In this document: one piece after another, positions 44,397-54,709 of the stretch
Layout: every line of letters starts with the position of its first letter
Numbering within the stretch: position 1 is the stretch's first letter
Source of the DNA: Sulfurimonas sp. C5
Lineage (GTDB): Bacteria > Campylobacterota > Campylobacteria > Campylobacterales > Sulfurimonadaceae
NCBI RefSeq assembly: GCF_029872055.1
Contig: NZ_JARXNQ010000001.1
Location: 790,883 to 854,882, forward strand
DNA length: 64,000 nucleotides
Direction of reading: 5' to 3'
Made by a program: the position numbers and the translations under genes
Notes under the pieces: generated by a model
Told to the model about the DNA's origin: nothing
The model's database searches: none
What the model saw: only the letters and a program-made list of their open reading frames with translations

Positions 44397-45183
44397 CGAA
44401 ACACAAATACTTAAACTCAGTATCAAAGACCTCTTCACAACTAAAATGATTAAATACTCTGTTGTCCCTTTTGTTCTTAGTATGCTTATATTATATATTC
44501 TGTTTTTTATTCTAGCAGGAATCGGCCTTGATCATATGGATGCAACAATGCATGTAGAATCAAACCAGACTACAATTCAAAACGGTATCCCTCATACAGA
44601 CAGCTTTTCTACTACGCTTCAGAACACGGCTATTATCAAGTTTTTAATGAGCAGTGCCATCACATCATGGATCGCATCATTTTTAGTTTATACTATCGGT
44701 TCACTTCTCATGCTGTACTTTTCTATTTTTGTTGCTCTTTTAGTGATTGGACTACTTACTCATATTATTCTCAAAGAGCTACAAAGGAGACATTATCAAG
44801 ATGTAGAGATGATTGGATATTCCAACTTTTTTGCAGGAATTTTACACGCTTTAAAATGGTTTGTAATAATGATTATACTCTTTATCGTATGTATCCCTTT
44901 ATACTTTATTCCTGTACTCAACATTATTGCATTTAACTTTCCACTCTATTACTTCTTTCATAAAATGCTTAACTACGATGTATCTTCTAGTATATGTACA
45001 AAACAGGAGTTTTATAGAATAAAAGTTTTTCATGGAAGTACTATACGCTTAAAAACATTGGTGTTATATCTTATATCACTTATTCCGTTTGTGATATTTT
45101 TTGCAACTGTATTTTACGTAATCTATTTAGGGCACAGCTACTTTTTAGAGGTTAGAAAAATAAGAACTTTGCCACAAGGTTAA
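44389..45183 (+). CDS. EI24/CysZ-like membrane protein
   Basis: A 264-residue protein of the EI24/CysZ superfamily: four or five spans, with LKLSIKDLFTTKMIKYSVVP at the start and an internal FFAGILHALKWFVIMIILF, then YFIPVLNIIAFNFPLYYFFH, which is the EI24 core. CysZ carries sulfate in E. coli; substrate here unknown. It overlaps the DUF3137 gene by 8 nt and the convergent helicase by 4 nt. Confidence 0.75.
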   Translation: MDNETQILKLSIKDLFTTKMIKYSVVPFVLSMLILYILFFILAGIGLDHMDATMHVESNQTTIQNGIPHTDSFSTTLQNTAIIKFLMSSAITSWIASFLVYTIGSLLMLYFSIFVALLVIGLLTHIILKELQRRHYQDVEMIGYSNFFAGILHALKWFVIMIILFIVCIPLYFIPVLNIIAFNFPLYYFFHKMLNYDVSSSICTKQEFYRIKVFHGSTIRLKTLVLYLISLIPFVIFFATVFYVIYLGHSYFLEVRKIRTLPQG

Positions 45184-47264
45184 TCCTCTTCGAGATCCTT
45201 CTCATTTTTTTTCATAATCTCTCGGTATCCTTCATCTTTAGGTACCAATCCTGCCTCATAGACAAACTGTGAAGGTGGGAAATTTTGTTTTTTAATCTTG
45301 TCGTATTTTGCATAACTAAGATATAAAATATCTTTTGCACGAGTAACAGCCACGTAGAACAACCGTCTCTCTTCATCCAAAGAGCCTCCACGCTGCATGA
45401 GCTTTCTGTTTGGAAAACGTCCATCCATCAAATCAACTACGTAAACCTCTTTATACTCCAATCCTTTTGATGCATGCACGCTTAAAAGATTGACACCTTC
45501 GCCTTGAGAGAGATCTGAAGAGCCGAGAATCATCGCATTTAAAAAACGATCATGTTCATTGTAAGGGTGTGAGAGCTCTTGTAAAAGCTTCATTTTTCTC
45601 TCAATCCTTACAAGTGCTTCTGTTTTTTGTTTCTCATCTATATTTCCGTCTTTAAGTGTCGCTCTTTTTGTTGCAAGGACATCGGCAATATATTTGAAAA
45701 AGTCTGAATCTGCTATTTTTCTCACAATCGTTTTTGGCTGTTTAATCCCTTTTAAATCACGAAACAGTACATAAAAATTATGTAAAAAAGTTGCCGATTC
45801 CTTGGTAAGTTTAGGGTGTTTAAGAACAGGATTTTTCATAAATTTAGCTTCAAATCCAAGCTTTGCGTATTTCCCGACAGCACCTAACTCTAAAAAGTCA
45901 TCAAAGAGCCCTAATTGGTGGTTTAGCTTACGCTTTTCAAAAGGATTGCTCATAGACTCATCCGGTGCGTAGAGTCCGTAAAACATGCTTCCCTGCCCTA
46001 AAGTCTTCAGTGCTATGTAGATCTCTTTTGCCATCGCACTTCCAATTCCGCGAGCAAATTCAAAAATATGGATGAAAGACATCATATCCGATTCATTTAC
46101 AAGCAGAGTATACAGATCAAGGACGGCTTTTACTTCACGAGCATCAAAAAAGCTAGTCCCACCTTTACGCTTACAAGAGATATCCAACTCTCTTAAAGCC
46201 ACCTCGATACCATCTGCTGAAGAGTTATTTCTAAAAATTACAGCAATATCGGCGTGAGGAGTTTCACTTTTAGAGATCATATCTGCTACACCATGATACT
46301 GATCAAACAATTCATCGTATGCTAAAAGTTTAGGGGCTATATTGATATCCGTTCTTGTTACTTCCAGCTTCTTAGGATAGATTCTTTCATTATGCTCAAT
46401 TACTTTATTTGCCAATGATAAAATAGGTACTGAAGAGCGGTAGTTTTTATTCAGAGTATGCACAACCGCATCAGGATATTTTGTAGTAAAAGAACCGATG
46501 ATTGTAATGTCTGCACCGTTAAATGCATAGATACTTTGATCATAATCACCTACACAAAATAGTGATGGAGGATTCATCGCATCAATGAGTGTCCCTTGCA
46601 GGGCATTTGTATCTTGATACTCATCTACAAGTACCTCTTTGTAACCTAGATGATGACTTTTACACATCTCACGAAAATGTAAAAGAAGATCGTTGAAATT
46701 TAAAAAACCGTACTCTTTTTTTAAACGTTCAAACTCATCTACGATATCTGCATAGATCATTGCAAAAAGTTCATGTTCAGGGTAATTGTTTTTTATCCAG
46801 CTCTCAAAATCTTGGGAGAGTTCCGTATTTTGATAAAATGAGTACAGATCATACAGATAGTTGCCGCCGTATGCCTGTGCTTCAGCATCTATATGGGAAA
46901 ATGTACGTTTTTCAAACACCGATCGAAAAAGTGTTTTGAGTTCACGCTGCTGTTTTAATACTACCCTTTTATCTTTCTTTTTTAACCATCTGTAACTTAC
47001 CGCATGAAAAGTCCCGGCATCGATTTTAGAAGCGACACCGTTACCGAAAAATTCAGCAACACGGCTTACCATTTCAGCAGCAGCTTTATTAGTAAAAGTC
47101 AGGAGTAAAATCTCGTTTGGTTGTACACCGTTGTTCAGAAGATACGCAATACGACCTACAATTGTCGAAGTCTTTCCCGTCCCTGCCGAAGCGATAATAA
47201 GATTTTTAGAGTGTTGAGATGTTGCAGCTTCATATTGCTGCTCGTTAAGTCTAGATAAAGGCAT
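45180..47264 (-). CDS. UvrD/Rep/PcrA-type superfamily 1 DNA helicase
   Basis: A 694-residue 3'-5' DNA helicase. Motif I is ASAGTGKTSTIVGRI (about 26-40), Ia LLTFTNKAA, II VDEYQDTNALQ, III VGDYDQSIYAFNGAD, IV NKNYRSSVPIL, V LLSVHASKGLEYKEVYV and VI RRLFYVAVTRAKDILYL. It is the repair/replication type rather than AddA. Its ATG lies 6 nt after a TATAAT with no Shine-Dalgarno (leaderless). Rep versus UvrD cannot be decided by eye. Confidence 0.93.
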   Translation of the reverse strand: MPLSRLNEQQYEAATSQHSKNLIIASAGTGKTSTIVGRIAYLLNNGVQPNEILLLTFTNKAAAEMVSRVAEFFGNGVASKIDAGTFHAVSYRWLKKKDKRVVLKQQRELKTLFRSVFEKRTFSHIDAEAQAYGGNYLYDLYSFYQNTELSQDFESWIKNNYPEHELFAMIYADIVDEFERLKKEYGFLNFNDLLLHFREMCKSHHLGYKEVLVDEYQDTNALQGTLIDAMNPPSLFCVGDYDQSIYAFNGADITIIGSFTTKYPDAVVHTLNKNYRSSVPILSLANKVIEHNERIYPKKLEVTRTDINIAPKLLAYDELFDQYHGVADMISKSETPHADIAVIFRNNSSADGIEVALRELDISCKRKGGTSFFDAREVKAVLDLYTLLVNESDMMSFIHIFEFARGIGSAMAKEIYIALKTLGQGSMFYGLYAPDESMSNPFEKRKLNHQLGLFDDFLELGAVGKYAKLGFEAKFMKNPVLKHPKLTKESATFLHNFYVLFRDLKGIKQPKTIVRKIADSDFFKYIADVLATKRATLKDGNIDEKQKTEALVRIERKMKLLQELSHPYNEHDRFLNAMILGSSDLSQGEGVNLLSVHASKGLEYKEVYVVDLMDGRFPNRKLMQRGGSLDEERRLFYVAVTRAKDILYLSYAKYDKIKKQNFPPSQFVYEAGLVPKDEGYREIMKKNEKDLEED

Positions 47265-47270
47265 GAGCGA

Positions 47271-47276
47271 ATTATA
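47271..47276 (-). promoter_or_regulatory. -10 box of the helicase gene, predicted leaderless start
   Basis: On the minus strand GG-TATAAT is followed by 6 nt (tcgctc) and the ATG at 47264. There is no room for a Shine-Dalgarno. No good -35 is seen at 17 nt. Confidence 0.55.
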
Positions 47277-47287
47277 CCTTGTAACTA

Positions 47288-48430
47288 TTAAAGTGTGCTA
47301 ATTCTATCAGTACCGACTATGCAGTTTCTTCCCTGCTCTTTTGCGTTATATAAAGCTGTATCTGCATACTTATACATCTTGTCAAAATTTTTAATTTCAA
47401 AATCATTGATTATACAAACCCCAAAAGAAGCAGTTAAAACTTTATGCGGATTTTTCGGATGGCTAATTTGTAACCCTTCAATAGCTGCTCTGGCTTTTTC
47501 AATAATGTATTTTATTTTCTCAATATCATCTGCTATCAGCAATCCGCAAAACTCTTCACCCCCAAGTCTGAATATATAATCTACTTCGCGCTTAAATACT
47601 TCGTTAGTTAAAACTTCTGTTGTCTTTTGTAAAGCAGTATCTCCAGCAACATGCCCAAAAGTGTCGTTGTATTGTTTAAAGTAATCTACATCAAATATAT
47701 AAAGGGCAAAAAAGCTCTTATTCTTTTTCGCTTTTTCGAACAACCTGTCAAACTGGACATTGAGATATCTTCTGTTATAAACTTGTGTCAAAGGATCCGT
47801 AATGGAATATTCTTCCAAAATTTTAATGTAGTCTTTCTCTTTTCTTCTCACAAGTGCCAGTGCTTCATGGGCTTTTTCCAAACTCACTTCAAAAAAGAAT
47901 ACAATAATTGTTATCCCTATACTGGCGACTATGAAACGGGTATAACTTGATTCATTCCACATACCCTCTTGCCAGACACCAAGCCCTTGATATGTTAAAT
48001 ATAAAATAACAATATAAAAAACGAATGTGATCAGTATTCCCCTTTTACTACCGTTTAAAAAAATAGCAAATACTGGGAAAAAAACTGTCCATACCAAAGT
48101 GAAATCATTACCTTTTCCGAAATAAACAACAGCAACCATCATCGCAAAAATTGATAATGTTGTTACTATAGAAGTCCGTTCAACATTTAATGTTCTGCGT
48201 AAGTTGTAAAAAATCAGCGTTGAAACAAAAAAAGCTATGAGGTCAATAATGAATAAAGTATGATTTTTCTCGATAAAAAGATTGTATAAAGCGAAGGTTA
48301 AAAGGATTGTTCCACTAATAATTAATAAAATATTTACTAGTACCACTTTCCTCATCTCTGAGGAGTATTCGTCTAGTGAAACATTTGAACAGAGAAGCTG
48401 ATTATATAAAAATGAACCATTAAAAAACAC
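47288..48430 (-). CDS. Membrane diguanylate cyclase (GGDEF)
   Basis: A 380-residue protein with about six spans (about 30-190) as sensor and a C-terminal GGDEF domain (about 210-375) that makes c-di-GMP from two GTP. The A-site is RLGGEEF (active GGEEF), and an inhibitory I-site RxxD (REVD) lies 5 residues upstream, so product inhibition is likely. DPLTQVYNRRYLN starts the domain. GTG start with AAGGAAG upstream. Confidence 0.92.
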   Translation of the reverse strand: MFFNGSFLYNQLLCSNVSLDEYSSEMRKVVLVNILLIISGTILLTFALYNLFIEKNHTLFIIDLIAFFVSTLIFYNLRRTLNVERTSIVTTLSIFAMMVAVVYFGKGNDFTLVWTVFFPVFAIFLNGSKRGILITFVFYIVILYLTYQGLGVWQEGMWNESSYTRFIVASIGITIIVFFFEVSLEKAHEALALVRRKEKDYIKILEEYSITDPLTQVYNRRYLNVQFDRLFEKAKKNKSFFALYIFDVDYFKQYNDTFGHVAGDTALQKTTEVLTNEVFKREVDYIFRLGGEEFCGLLIADDIEKIKYIIEKARAAIEGLQISHPKNPHKVLTASFGVCIINDFEIKNFDKMYKYADTALYNAKEQGRNCIVGTDRISTL

Positions 48431-48538
48431 GCTTCCTTCTTTTATGTGAAGTAAACTTAATTATAACTCATTTTTTTATACTTTACAAATCTACATAAAT
48501 ACTTTGACCTCCTAAGCAAATCCTCACCTGCATTTGGA

Positions 48539-48544
48539 TATAAT
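48539..48544 (+). promoter_or_regulatory. -10 box of valS
   Basis: TATAAT 38 nt before the valS ATG; the leader keeps an AAGG Shine-Dalgarno. No -35 recognised. Confidence 0.45.
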
Positions 48545-48582
48545 CGCGAAATTATTTTAACGATTACATTAAGGCTAAAAGA

Positions 48583-51207
48583 ATGTCAGAAAACAAGTAC
48601 AATCCTCAAGAAACAGAGAACAAATACTACAAAATCTGGGAAGATCGCGGATACTTTGAGATAGATGGGAACAAAGATATCCAAGAAGAAGGGAAAAACT
48701 TTGCGATTATGATGCCACCACCGAATGTTACTGGTCGTCTTCATATCGGTCATGCACTTACGTTTACACTTCAAGATATTATCACTCGTTACAAACGTAT
48801 GGATGGCTTTAAAACATTATGGCAGCCTGGTACTGACCACGCAGGTATTGCAACACAAAACGTAGTGGAGAAACAACTTTTAGCTGAAGGTACTACAAAA
48901 GAGGCAATCGGGCGTGAAGCATTTTTAGAGCGTGCTTGGAAATGGAAAGAAGAATCAGCAGGAATCATGACGACTCAGCTTCGTAAAATGGGTGTATCTC
49001 CTGCTTGGAAGCGTGAACGTTTTACTATGGATGACGGTCTTCAAAAATCTGTAAAAGAAGCTTTCGTTCACCTTTACAATAAAGGTCTTATCGTTCGTGG
49101 TAACTACATGGTTAACTGGTGTACACACGACGGTGCTCTTTCAGACATCGAAGTTGAATACGAAGATCACGACGGAAAATTTTACCACATCAAATACCCG
49201 TTTGCAGACGGCAGCGGATTTGTTGAAGTAGCGACAACTCGTCCTGAGACATATTTCGGGGATACTGCGGTTATGGTTCATCCTGAAGATGAAAGGTATA
49301 AAGATCTTATCGGTAAAAAGGTAAAACTTCCACTACTTGATCGTGAAGTTTCTATCATTGCAGATGAGCATGTTGATATGGAATTTGGAACGGGTGTTGT
49401 AAAAGTAACACCTGCTCACGATCAAAACGACTACGAAGTTGGAAAACGCCACGATTTAGAGTTTATCACCGTATTTGATGAAAAAGGGATCTTAAACGAA
49501 TTCGCAGGAGAATTCCAAGGTTTAGAGCGTCTTGAATCTCGTGACGTAATTGTAAAACGTCTTGAAGATGAAGGTTTTATGATCAAAATCGAAGATCATA
49601 AACACCAGGTTGGACACTGTTACAGATGTAAAAACGTAGTTGAGCCGTATATTTCTAAACAATGGTTTGTAAGAAAAGAAGTGGCTGATCAGTCAATTGA
49701 AAAAACAAATGCAGGTGAAGCAAAATTCTTCCCGCCTCACTGGATCAACTCTTACAACTCTTGGATGGGTGATCTGCGTGACTGGTGTATCTCTCGTCAA
49801 CTTTGGTGGGGACATCAGATACCGGTATTTTACTGTGATGACTGTGATCACGAATTTGCAAGCCAAGAGGATGCACCTGCAGCTTGTCCAAAATGTGCTA
49901 GTAAAAACATCACTCAAGATCCTGACGTTTTAGATACTTGGTTCTCTTCTGCGCTTTGGCCATTTTCAACTCTTGGCTGGGGTAATGGCGATGTTGAAAT
50001 GGATAAACTTTTCCAATCAGACGACCTAAAAGAATTCTATCCAAACACTCTTTTAATTACTGGTTTTGACATCCTTTTCTTCTGGGTAGCTAGAATGATG
50101 ATGATGGGTGAAAACTTCATGGGTGAACTACCGTTTAACCACATCTACCTTCACGCTCTTGTTCGTGACGAACACGGTCAAAAAATGTCAAAATCAAAAG
50201 GAAACGTTATCGATCCTCTGGATATGGTTAACGAATTTTCTGCCGATATTTTACGTTTTACTCTTGCAATCTCAGCTGCTCAAGGTCGTGACATTAGAAT
50301 GAGTACGCAAAAGTTAGAGATCAACCGTAACTTTACGAACAAACTCTACAATGCGGCGAAGTTCTTACAAATGAATGTAGACACCTTCCCTGATCTTGGC
50401 GGTTTTTGTATGGATACTCCGCTTGGAAAATACATGGTTTCACGCCTTAACCAAGCGACTAAAGAGGTTCGTGCAGCTATGGATGAGTATAAATTCAACG
50501 ATGCAGCAACAGTTCTTTACAGATTTATCTGGAATGAGTTCTGTGACTGGGGTATCGAGCTTAGCAAAGCCGACAAATCTTCGATTGTAGAACTTGGTGC
50601 AATTTTTAAAGAAGCTATGAAACTGTTACATCCGTTCATGCCGTTTATCACTGAGCATCTTTACCACCAACTAAGCGGTACATCTTTAGAAGAATCTGAT
50701 TCTATTATGATCAAAAAGTATCCGTTCAAGACAAAACAACGTAAAGAGGAAGAGACTTTTGCAATCATTATGGATGCAATCGTATCTATCCGCCGTGCTA
50801 AAGTTTTAGTTGATATGGCTAATCAAAAAATTGAAAAAGCCTATGTAAAAGTTGACGGACTGAGTGATGAAGATAAAACTATGATGCTTCCGTTCATCGC
50901 TAAGTTAGCAAAAGTTGATACAGTTGAATTTACAGATGCAAAAGTTGAAAACTCTGTAAGCGATATTGCCGATAAATGTGAAACTTTCATTCCTACTGAA
51001 AGCATTGATTTAACGCCAATTATCAACAAACTTACAAAACAAGCTGAAAAACTTGACAAAGAGATTACTAAACTCTCAGGTATGTTAAATAATGAACGTT
51101 TCGTTGCAAATGCTCCAGAAGATGTTCTAGCAAAAAATCGTGAAGCTCTCGCAGAAGCTGAAGATAAAAAATCAAAAGTTATGGAGCAACTTCAAGCTCT
51201 TCAATAG
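48583..51207 (+). CDS. valS: Valyl-tRNA synthetase
   Basis: Charges tRNA(Val). The 874-residue class I enzyme has the HIGH motif in GRLHIGHALTF (about 44-54), the CP1 editing domain with TTRPETYFGDTAV, the KMSKS motif in GQKMSKSKGNVIDP (about 532-545), the anticodon domain, and a C-terminal coiled-coil arm (NKLTKQAEKLDKEITKL). Complete and of normal length. A strong terminator follows. Confidence 0.98.
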   Translation: MSENKYNPQETENKYYKIWEDRGYFEIDGNKDIQEEGKNFAIMMPPPNVTGRLHIGHALTFTLQDIITRYKRMDGFKTLWQPGTDHAGIATQNVVEKQLLAEGTTKEAIGREAFLERAWKWKEESAGIMTTQLRKMGVSPAWKRERFTMDDGLQKSVKEAFVHLYNKGLIVRGNYMVNWCTHDGALSDIEVEYEDHDGKFYHIKYPFADGSGFVEVATTRPETYFGDTAVMVHPEDERYKDLIGKKVKLPLLDREVSIIADEHVDMEFGTGVVKVTPAHDQNDYEVGKRHDLEFITVFDEKGILNEFAGEFQGLERLESRDVIVKRLEDEGFMIKIEDHKHQVGHCYRCKNVVEPYISKQWFVRKEVADQSIEKTNAGEAKFFPPHWINSYNSWMGDLRDWCISRQLWWGHQIPVFYCDDCDHEFASQEDAPAACPKCASKNITQDPDVLDTWFSSALWPFSTLGWGNGDVEMDKLFQSDDLKEFYPNTLLITGFDILFFWVARMMMMGENFMGELPFNHIYLHALVRDEHGQKMSKSKGNVIDPLDMVNEFSADILRFTLAISAAQGRDIRMSTQKLEINRNFTNKLYNAAKFLQMNVDTFPDLGGFCMDTPLGKYMVSRLNQATKEVRAAMDEYKFNDAATVLYRFIWNEFCDWGIELSKADKSSIVELGAIFKEAMKLLHPFMPFITEHLYHQLSGTSLEESDSIMIKKYPFKTKQRKEEETFAIIMDAIVSIRRAKVLVDMANQKIEKAYVKVDGLSDEDKTMMLPFIAKLAKVDTVEFTDAKVENSVSDIADKCETFIPTESIDLTPIINKLTKQAEKLDKEITKLSGMLNNERFVANAPEDVLAKNREALAEAEDKKSKVMEQLQALQ

Positions 51208-51241
51208 TTCCCAAATTCTACTTGGGAATTATTGTTTTTTT
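51203..51241 (+). terminator. Intrinsic terminator after valS
   Basis: AATAGTTCCCAA and TTGGGAATTATT pair over 12 bp with one G-U around the loop ATTCTAC, then G and seven T. This is a textbook rho-independent terminator that overlaps the valS stop codon. The next gene's -10 begins 5 nt after the T-run. Confidence 0.85.
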
Positions 51242-51242
51242 G

Positions 51243-51251
51243 TGATATAAT
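51243..51251 (+). promoter_or_regulatory. Extended -10 of the PAS-GGDEF gene, predicted leaderless start
   Basis: TGA-TATAAT (extended -10) followed by 7 nt (ctctagc) and ATG 51259. No Shine-Dalgarno. A TTGGGA at 18-nt spacing lies inside the valS terminator stem, so the terminator and the promoter share sequence. Confidence 0.6.
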
Positions 51252-51258
51252 CTCTAGC

Positions 51259-53121
51259 ATGACTGTAAACTTAAAATCTTTTAAATCTAAAATATTCACT
51301 ATTGTTTTAATACCTATTATTTCGATAATTTATTTTACATTTTACTATGTCAAACTTTCTAATTCAAATATAAATACTATTACATCTCAAAAAGAAAATA
51401 TTTTACTTGTTGACAAACTTATAGATGTTGTACATAATTTACAGATAGAACAAGATCTTGCCGTTCACTTTGTAAATTCACAAAAATCACAAAATCTTCA
51501 AGAAAACTTTACAACTGCTTATAAAAATAGCGATACATCTATTAAACTTTTAGAGACTTTACGTCACGAAAATAAAGACAGTTATCTTCAAAATCTTCCT
51601 GCTTTACGTTTACAGGTTCTCGATCAAAATCTTTCCTTTGATCAAGTCCTTCAGGCATATACACGTATAAACAACAATACAATCAATGTGATAAAATACC
51701 TACTTCCAAAAGTAGATGAAAACAGGTATGATGCTCTGTTTTTAATTAACTTAGAACTTTTAAAAGAAAGTGCAGGACTTGAAAGAGCATGTATCTATAA
51801 TGACTTACTGACTCCAAACTCTGATTTAAAATGTAAAAATACGCTCTTATATTTACAGCAAGATCAAAAAAACAGAATTGACGATTTGTCACTATATTCA
51901 AACGGATTGTCAGAAAGCAGCTATAAAAAATATGTCGATAAACAAAATATTGAAGAACTAGATAGGTTTCGAAAACTTTATAAGCAACATAAACTCAAAA
52001 AAGAAGATGCGATTTATTGGTATGAAGTTTCTACAAATAACATCAACACTTATAATAAAGTTTCCAAAGATATACTCAATAAATTTATTATTAACTTAGA
52101 TGATAACTATCGTGAGACCATGCATAATTTAAACATTGCTATGATTCTATGGATCGTATCAATCATCTCTGGAGTTTATTTTATTTTCCTTATCAATAAA
52201 CTTTTTAAAGAGCATGAAAAACATGCTGATGATTTAGAACTCTCTTCCCGTACACTCGATTCATATGAAGGTATCGTTATAACAGACAAAGATACTCATA
52301 TCATTAAAGTCAATAAAGGATTTGAAAGAATCACAGGTTATAGTGCCGAAGATGCTATAGGCAAAAAAACATCTATCTTGAAATCTGGAAATAATCCTAA
52401 ATCTTTATACAAAGCAATGTGGGGTAGTGTAAATTCTACAGGTTCATGGACTGGTGAGGTAATCAATAAAAGAAAAGATGGGAAATTATATTCTCAAAGA
52501 CTTTCTATCTCTGCATTTCGTGATAAAGAGGGAAATGTAAAGAACTACATTGGACATCTTTTTGATATTACAGAATTAAGAAAAGCACAGCAAGAAGCTG
52601 TTTATCAAGCAAGTCATGACGCTTTAACTAAATTGATAAATAGAACACATCTACTTACACGAATGCGTGAAGAGCTTAATCGTTCAAAACGCCACGGTTT
52701 TAAAAATGCATTCCTGTTTATAGATTTAGACAACTTTAAAAATGTTAATGATAGTTTCGGCCATCATGTTGGAGACAAACTGCTTATACATGTAGCTGAG
52801 GCTCTTAAAAGCTCTGTACGTGAATGTGATATAGTAGCTAGACTGAGTGGAGATGAGTTTGCCGTAGTTCTTCTTGATATTGACAGCAGCTATAAAAAAC
52901 TTGAAGATGTAATTGAGTTTGTGGCCTATAAAATTTTAAATCAACTTAACCATGAGATAATTATTGACTCCAATAAAGTTAAGGTAGGTTCTAGTATAGG
53001 TGTTCGTGTTTTTCCTAAAGATCATCTTGATGAAGAAGACCAAATCATCAAAGATGCCGACAGTGCTATGTATAAAGCAAAAAATGGTGGTAAAAACCGT
53101 TTTGTCGTATATCAAGGATAA
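51259..53121 (+). CDS. Sensor diguanylate cyclase (periplasmic sensor-PAS-GGDEF)
   Basis: A 620-residue protein: an N-terminal span (about 10-29), a large periplasmic helical sensor (about 30-290), a second span (NIAMILWIVSIISGVYFIF), a PAS domain (DSYEGIVITDKDTHIIKVN on, with PAC), and a GGDEF domain. The A-site reads RLSGDEF, a tolerated variant, and the I-site RECD is 5 residues upstream. I use ATG 51259, which lies 7 nt after a TATAAT, over the frame from 51232. Confidence 0.88.
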   Translation: MTVNLKSFKSKIFTIVLIPIISIIYFTFYYVKLSNSNINTITSQKENILLVDKLIDVVHNLQIEQDLAVHFVNSQKSQNLQENFTTAYKNSDTSIKLLETLRHENKDSYLQNLPALRLQVLDQNLSFDQVLQAYTRINNNTINVIKYLLPKVDENRYDALFLINLELLKESAGLERACIYNDLLTPNSDLKCKNTLLYLQQDQKNRIDDLSLYSNGLSESSYKKYVDKQNIEELDRFRKLYKQHKLKKEDAIYWYEVSTNNINTYNKVSKDILNKFIINLDDNYRETMHNLNIAMILWIVSIISGVYFIFLINKLFKEHEKHADDLELSSRTLDSYEGIVITDKDTHIIKVNKGFERITGYSAEDAIGKKTSILKSGNNPKSLYKAMWGSVNSTGSWTGEVINKRKDGKLYSQRLSISAFRDKEGNVKNYIGHLFDITELRKAQQEAVYQASHDALTKLINRTHLLTRMREELNRSKRHGFKNAFLFIDLDNFKNVNDSFGHHVGDKLLIHVAEALKSSVRECDIVARLSGDEFAVVLLDIDSSYKKLEDVIEFVAYKILNQLNHEIIIDSNKVKVGSSIGVRVFPKDHLDEEDQIIKDADSAMYKAKNGGKNRFVVYQG

Positions 53122-53128
53122 ATTTCGT

Positions 53129-53134
53129 TATAAT
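53129..53134 (+). promoter_or_regulatory. -10 box of the SulP gene
   Basis: TATAAT in CGTTATAATTTC, 29 nt before the TTG start at 53164. The leader keeps an AGGGA ribosome-binding site, so this is a leadered gene. Confidence 0.45.
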
Positions 53135-53163
53135 TTCATACTTTATTTTACGTAGGGAAGCCC

Positions 53164-54702
53164 TTGTTTGACATAAGAAAATATACATCACACAACATAA
53201 AAAATGATATCCTTTCAGGTTTAGTGGTTGCCGTAGCCTTAGTACCAGAAGCAATTGCATTTAGTTTTATTGCAGAAGTAAGTCCGATAGTAGGTTTGTA
53301 TACTGCATTTATCCTAGGTCTAATCACTGCCGTGATAGGTGGAAAACCGGGTATGATTAGTGGAGCGACAGGAAGTGTTGCCGTAGTTATTATAGGTTTA
53401 GTTCTAGAAGCTAATGCAATGTTGGAGGAGATGGGTGTCATGGGGGATGATCTCTATATTCAAACCCTCAATTATGTTCTTCTCGCAACGATACTTGCAG
53501 GACTTATTCAAGTTTTAGTGGGTGTTTTCAAACTTGGAAAATTTATTCGTTTAGTACCTCAACCCGCACTTTACGGCTTTGTTAATGGTTTGGCTATTGT
53601 CATTGCAATGGCACAGTTTAAATTCTTCGATCACCAAGGATGGGAGATGTACGCTATAGTCTTTACTACTATGCTTATTATGTACATAATGCCAAAATAT
53701 ACTAAAGTTGTCCCTGCAGGTCTAGTTGCAATTGTGGCACTCACAGTTATTGTTTATTTTGCTAATATTAATACTCTGACAGTAGGAAACTTGGCAAACC
53801 TTTCAGAGTTTAAAGGACAGCTGCCACAGCTGATTATCCCTGAAACACTTTTTAGTGTGGATGCTATACTCATGGTTCTTCCATATGCTGTCATCATGGC
53901 ACTTGTAGGGTTAATTGAATCACTGCTTACACTTGCTGTTTTAGATGAGATGAGCGGTAAACGCGGAAGTGGAAATCAAGAGTGTATTGCTCTGGGTGCC
54001 GGAAATATGACTTGTGGTTTCTTTGGTGGTATGGCTGGTTGTGCGATGATCGGGCAATCTATAATCAATTATACGTCAGGTGGACTTGGCCGTCTTTCTT
54101 CTTTTACAGCAGCAGTTGGTCTTTTAATACTGGTTATCTCTTTAACAGATGTACTAAATATTATTCCTGTAGGTGTTTTAGTAGGTATTATGTTTATGGT
54201 AAGTATTGGTACCTTTGAATGGTCAAGTTTTTCCCACTTTAAACATATGCCAAAAGAGGACCTTTTCGTAATGCTTGCAGTAACTATCATTACTGTTTTA
54301 GAAGACTTGGCTGTTGCAGTTATCGCAGGTGTAATCATCTCGGCATTGGTATTTGCATGGAAACATGCTCGTATCTGGGCTAAGACACATGTAGAAGAAG
54401 ACGGTACAAAAGTATATTCTTTAGAAGGTCCTCTATTTTTTGGAAGTGCTACAACATTTTCTGATAACTTCTCAATTGATCAAGATCCGCCAAAAGTAGT
54501 AATTGATTTTAAAAATGCAAGAGTACTAGACTTCTCTGGTGTTGAAGCCGTTGACAGCATTGTAAAAAAATATGAAGATGCAGGAAAAAATCTCTTACTG
54601 AGACACTTAAGTGCAGACTGTAAAGCTATTCTCAAAAAAGCTGGTCCACACTGTACATATGAAGAAGACGATCCAACATATAAAGTTGCAATCAACTATT
54701 AA
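53164..54702 (+). CDS. SulP-family anion transporter with STAS domain
   Basis: A 512-residue transporter (sulfate, bicarbonate or other anions). The transmembrane core has the SulP opening LSGLVVAVALVPEAIAFSFIA (about 18-38) and GLYTAFILGLITAVIGGKPGMISGATG. The cytoplasmic STAS domain (about 415-505) has DFKNARVLDFSGVEAVDSI. For an autotroph, bicarbonate is as likely as sulfate; sequence does not decide. Starts at TTG behind AGGGA. Confidence 0.9.
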   Translation: MFDIRKYTSHNIKNDILSGLVVAVALVPEAIAFSFIAEVSPIVGLYTAFILGLITAVIGGKPGMISGATGSVAVVIIGLVLEANAMLEEMGVMGDDLYIQTLNYVLLATILAGLIQVLVGVFKLGKFIRLVPQPALYGFVNGLAIVIAMAQFKFFDHQGWEMYAIVFTTMLIMYIMPKYTKVVPAGLVAIVALTVIVYFANINTLTVGNLANLSEFKGQLPQLIIPETLFSVDAILMVLPYAVIMALVGLIESLLTLAVLDEMSGKRGSGNQECIALGAGNMTCGFFGGMAGCAMIGQSIINYTSGGLGRLSSFTAAVGLLILVISLTDVLNIIPVGVLVGIMFMVSIGTFEWSSFSHFKHMPKEDLFVMLAVTIITVLEDLAVAVIAGVIISALVFAWKHARIWAKTHVEEDGTKVYSLEGPLFFGSATTFSDNFSIDQDPPKVVIDFKNARVLDFSGVEAVDSIVKKYEDAGKNLLLRHLSADCKAILKKAGPHCTYEEDDPTYKVAINY

Positions 54703-54709
54703 AACAATT

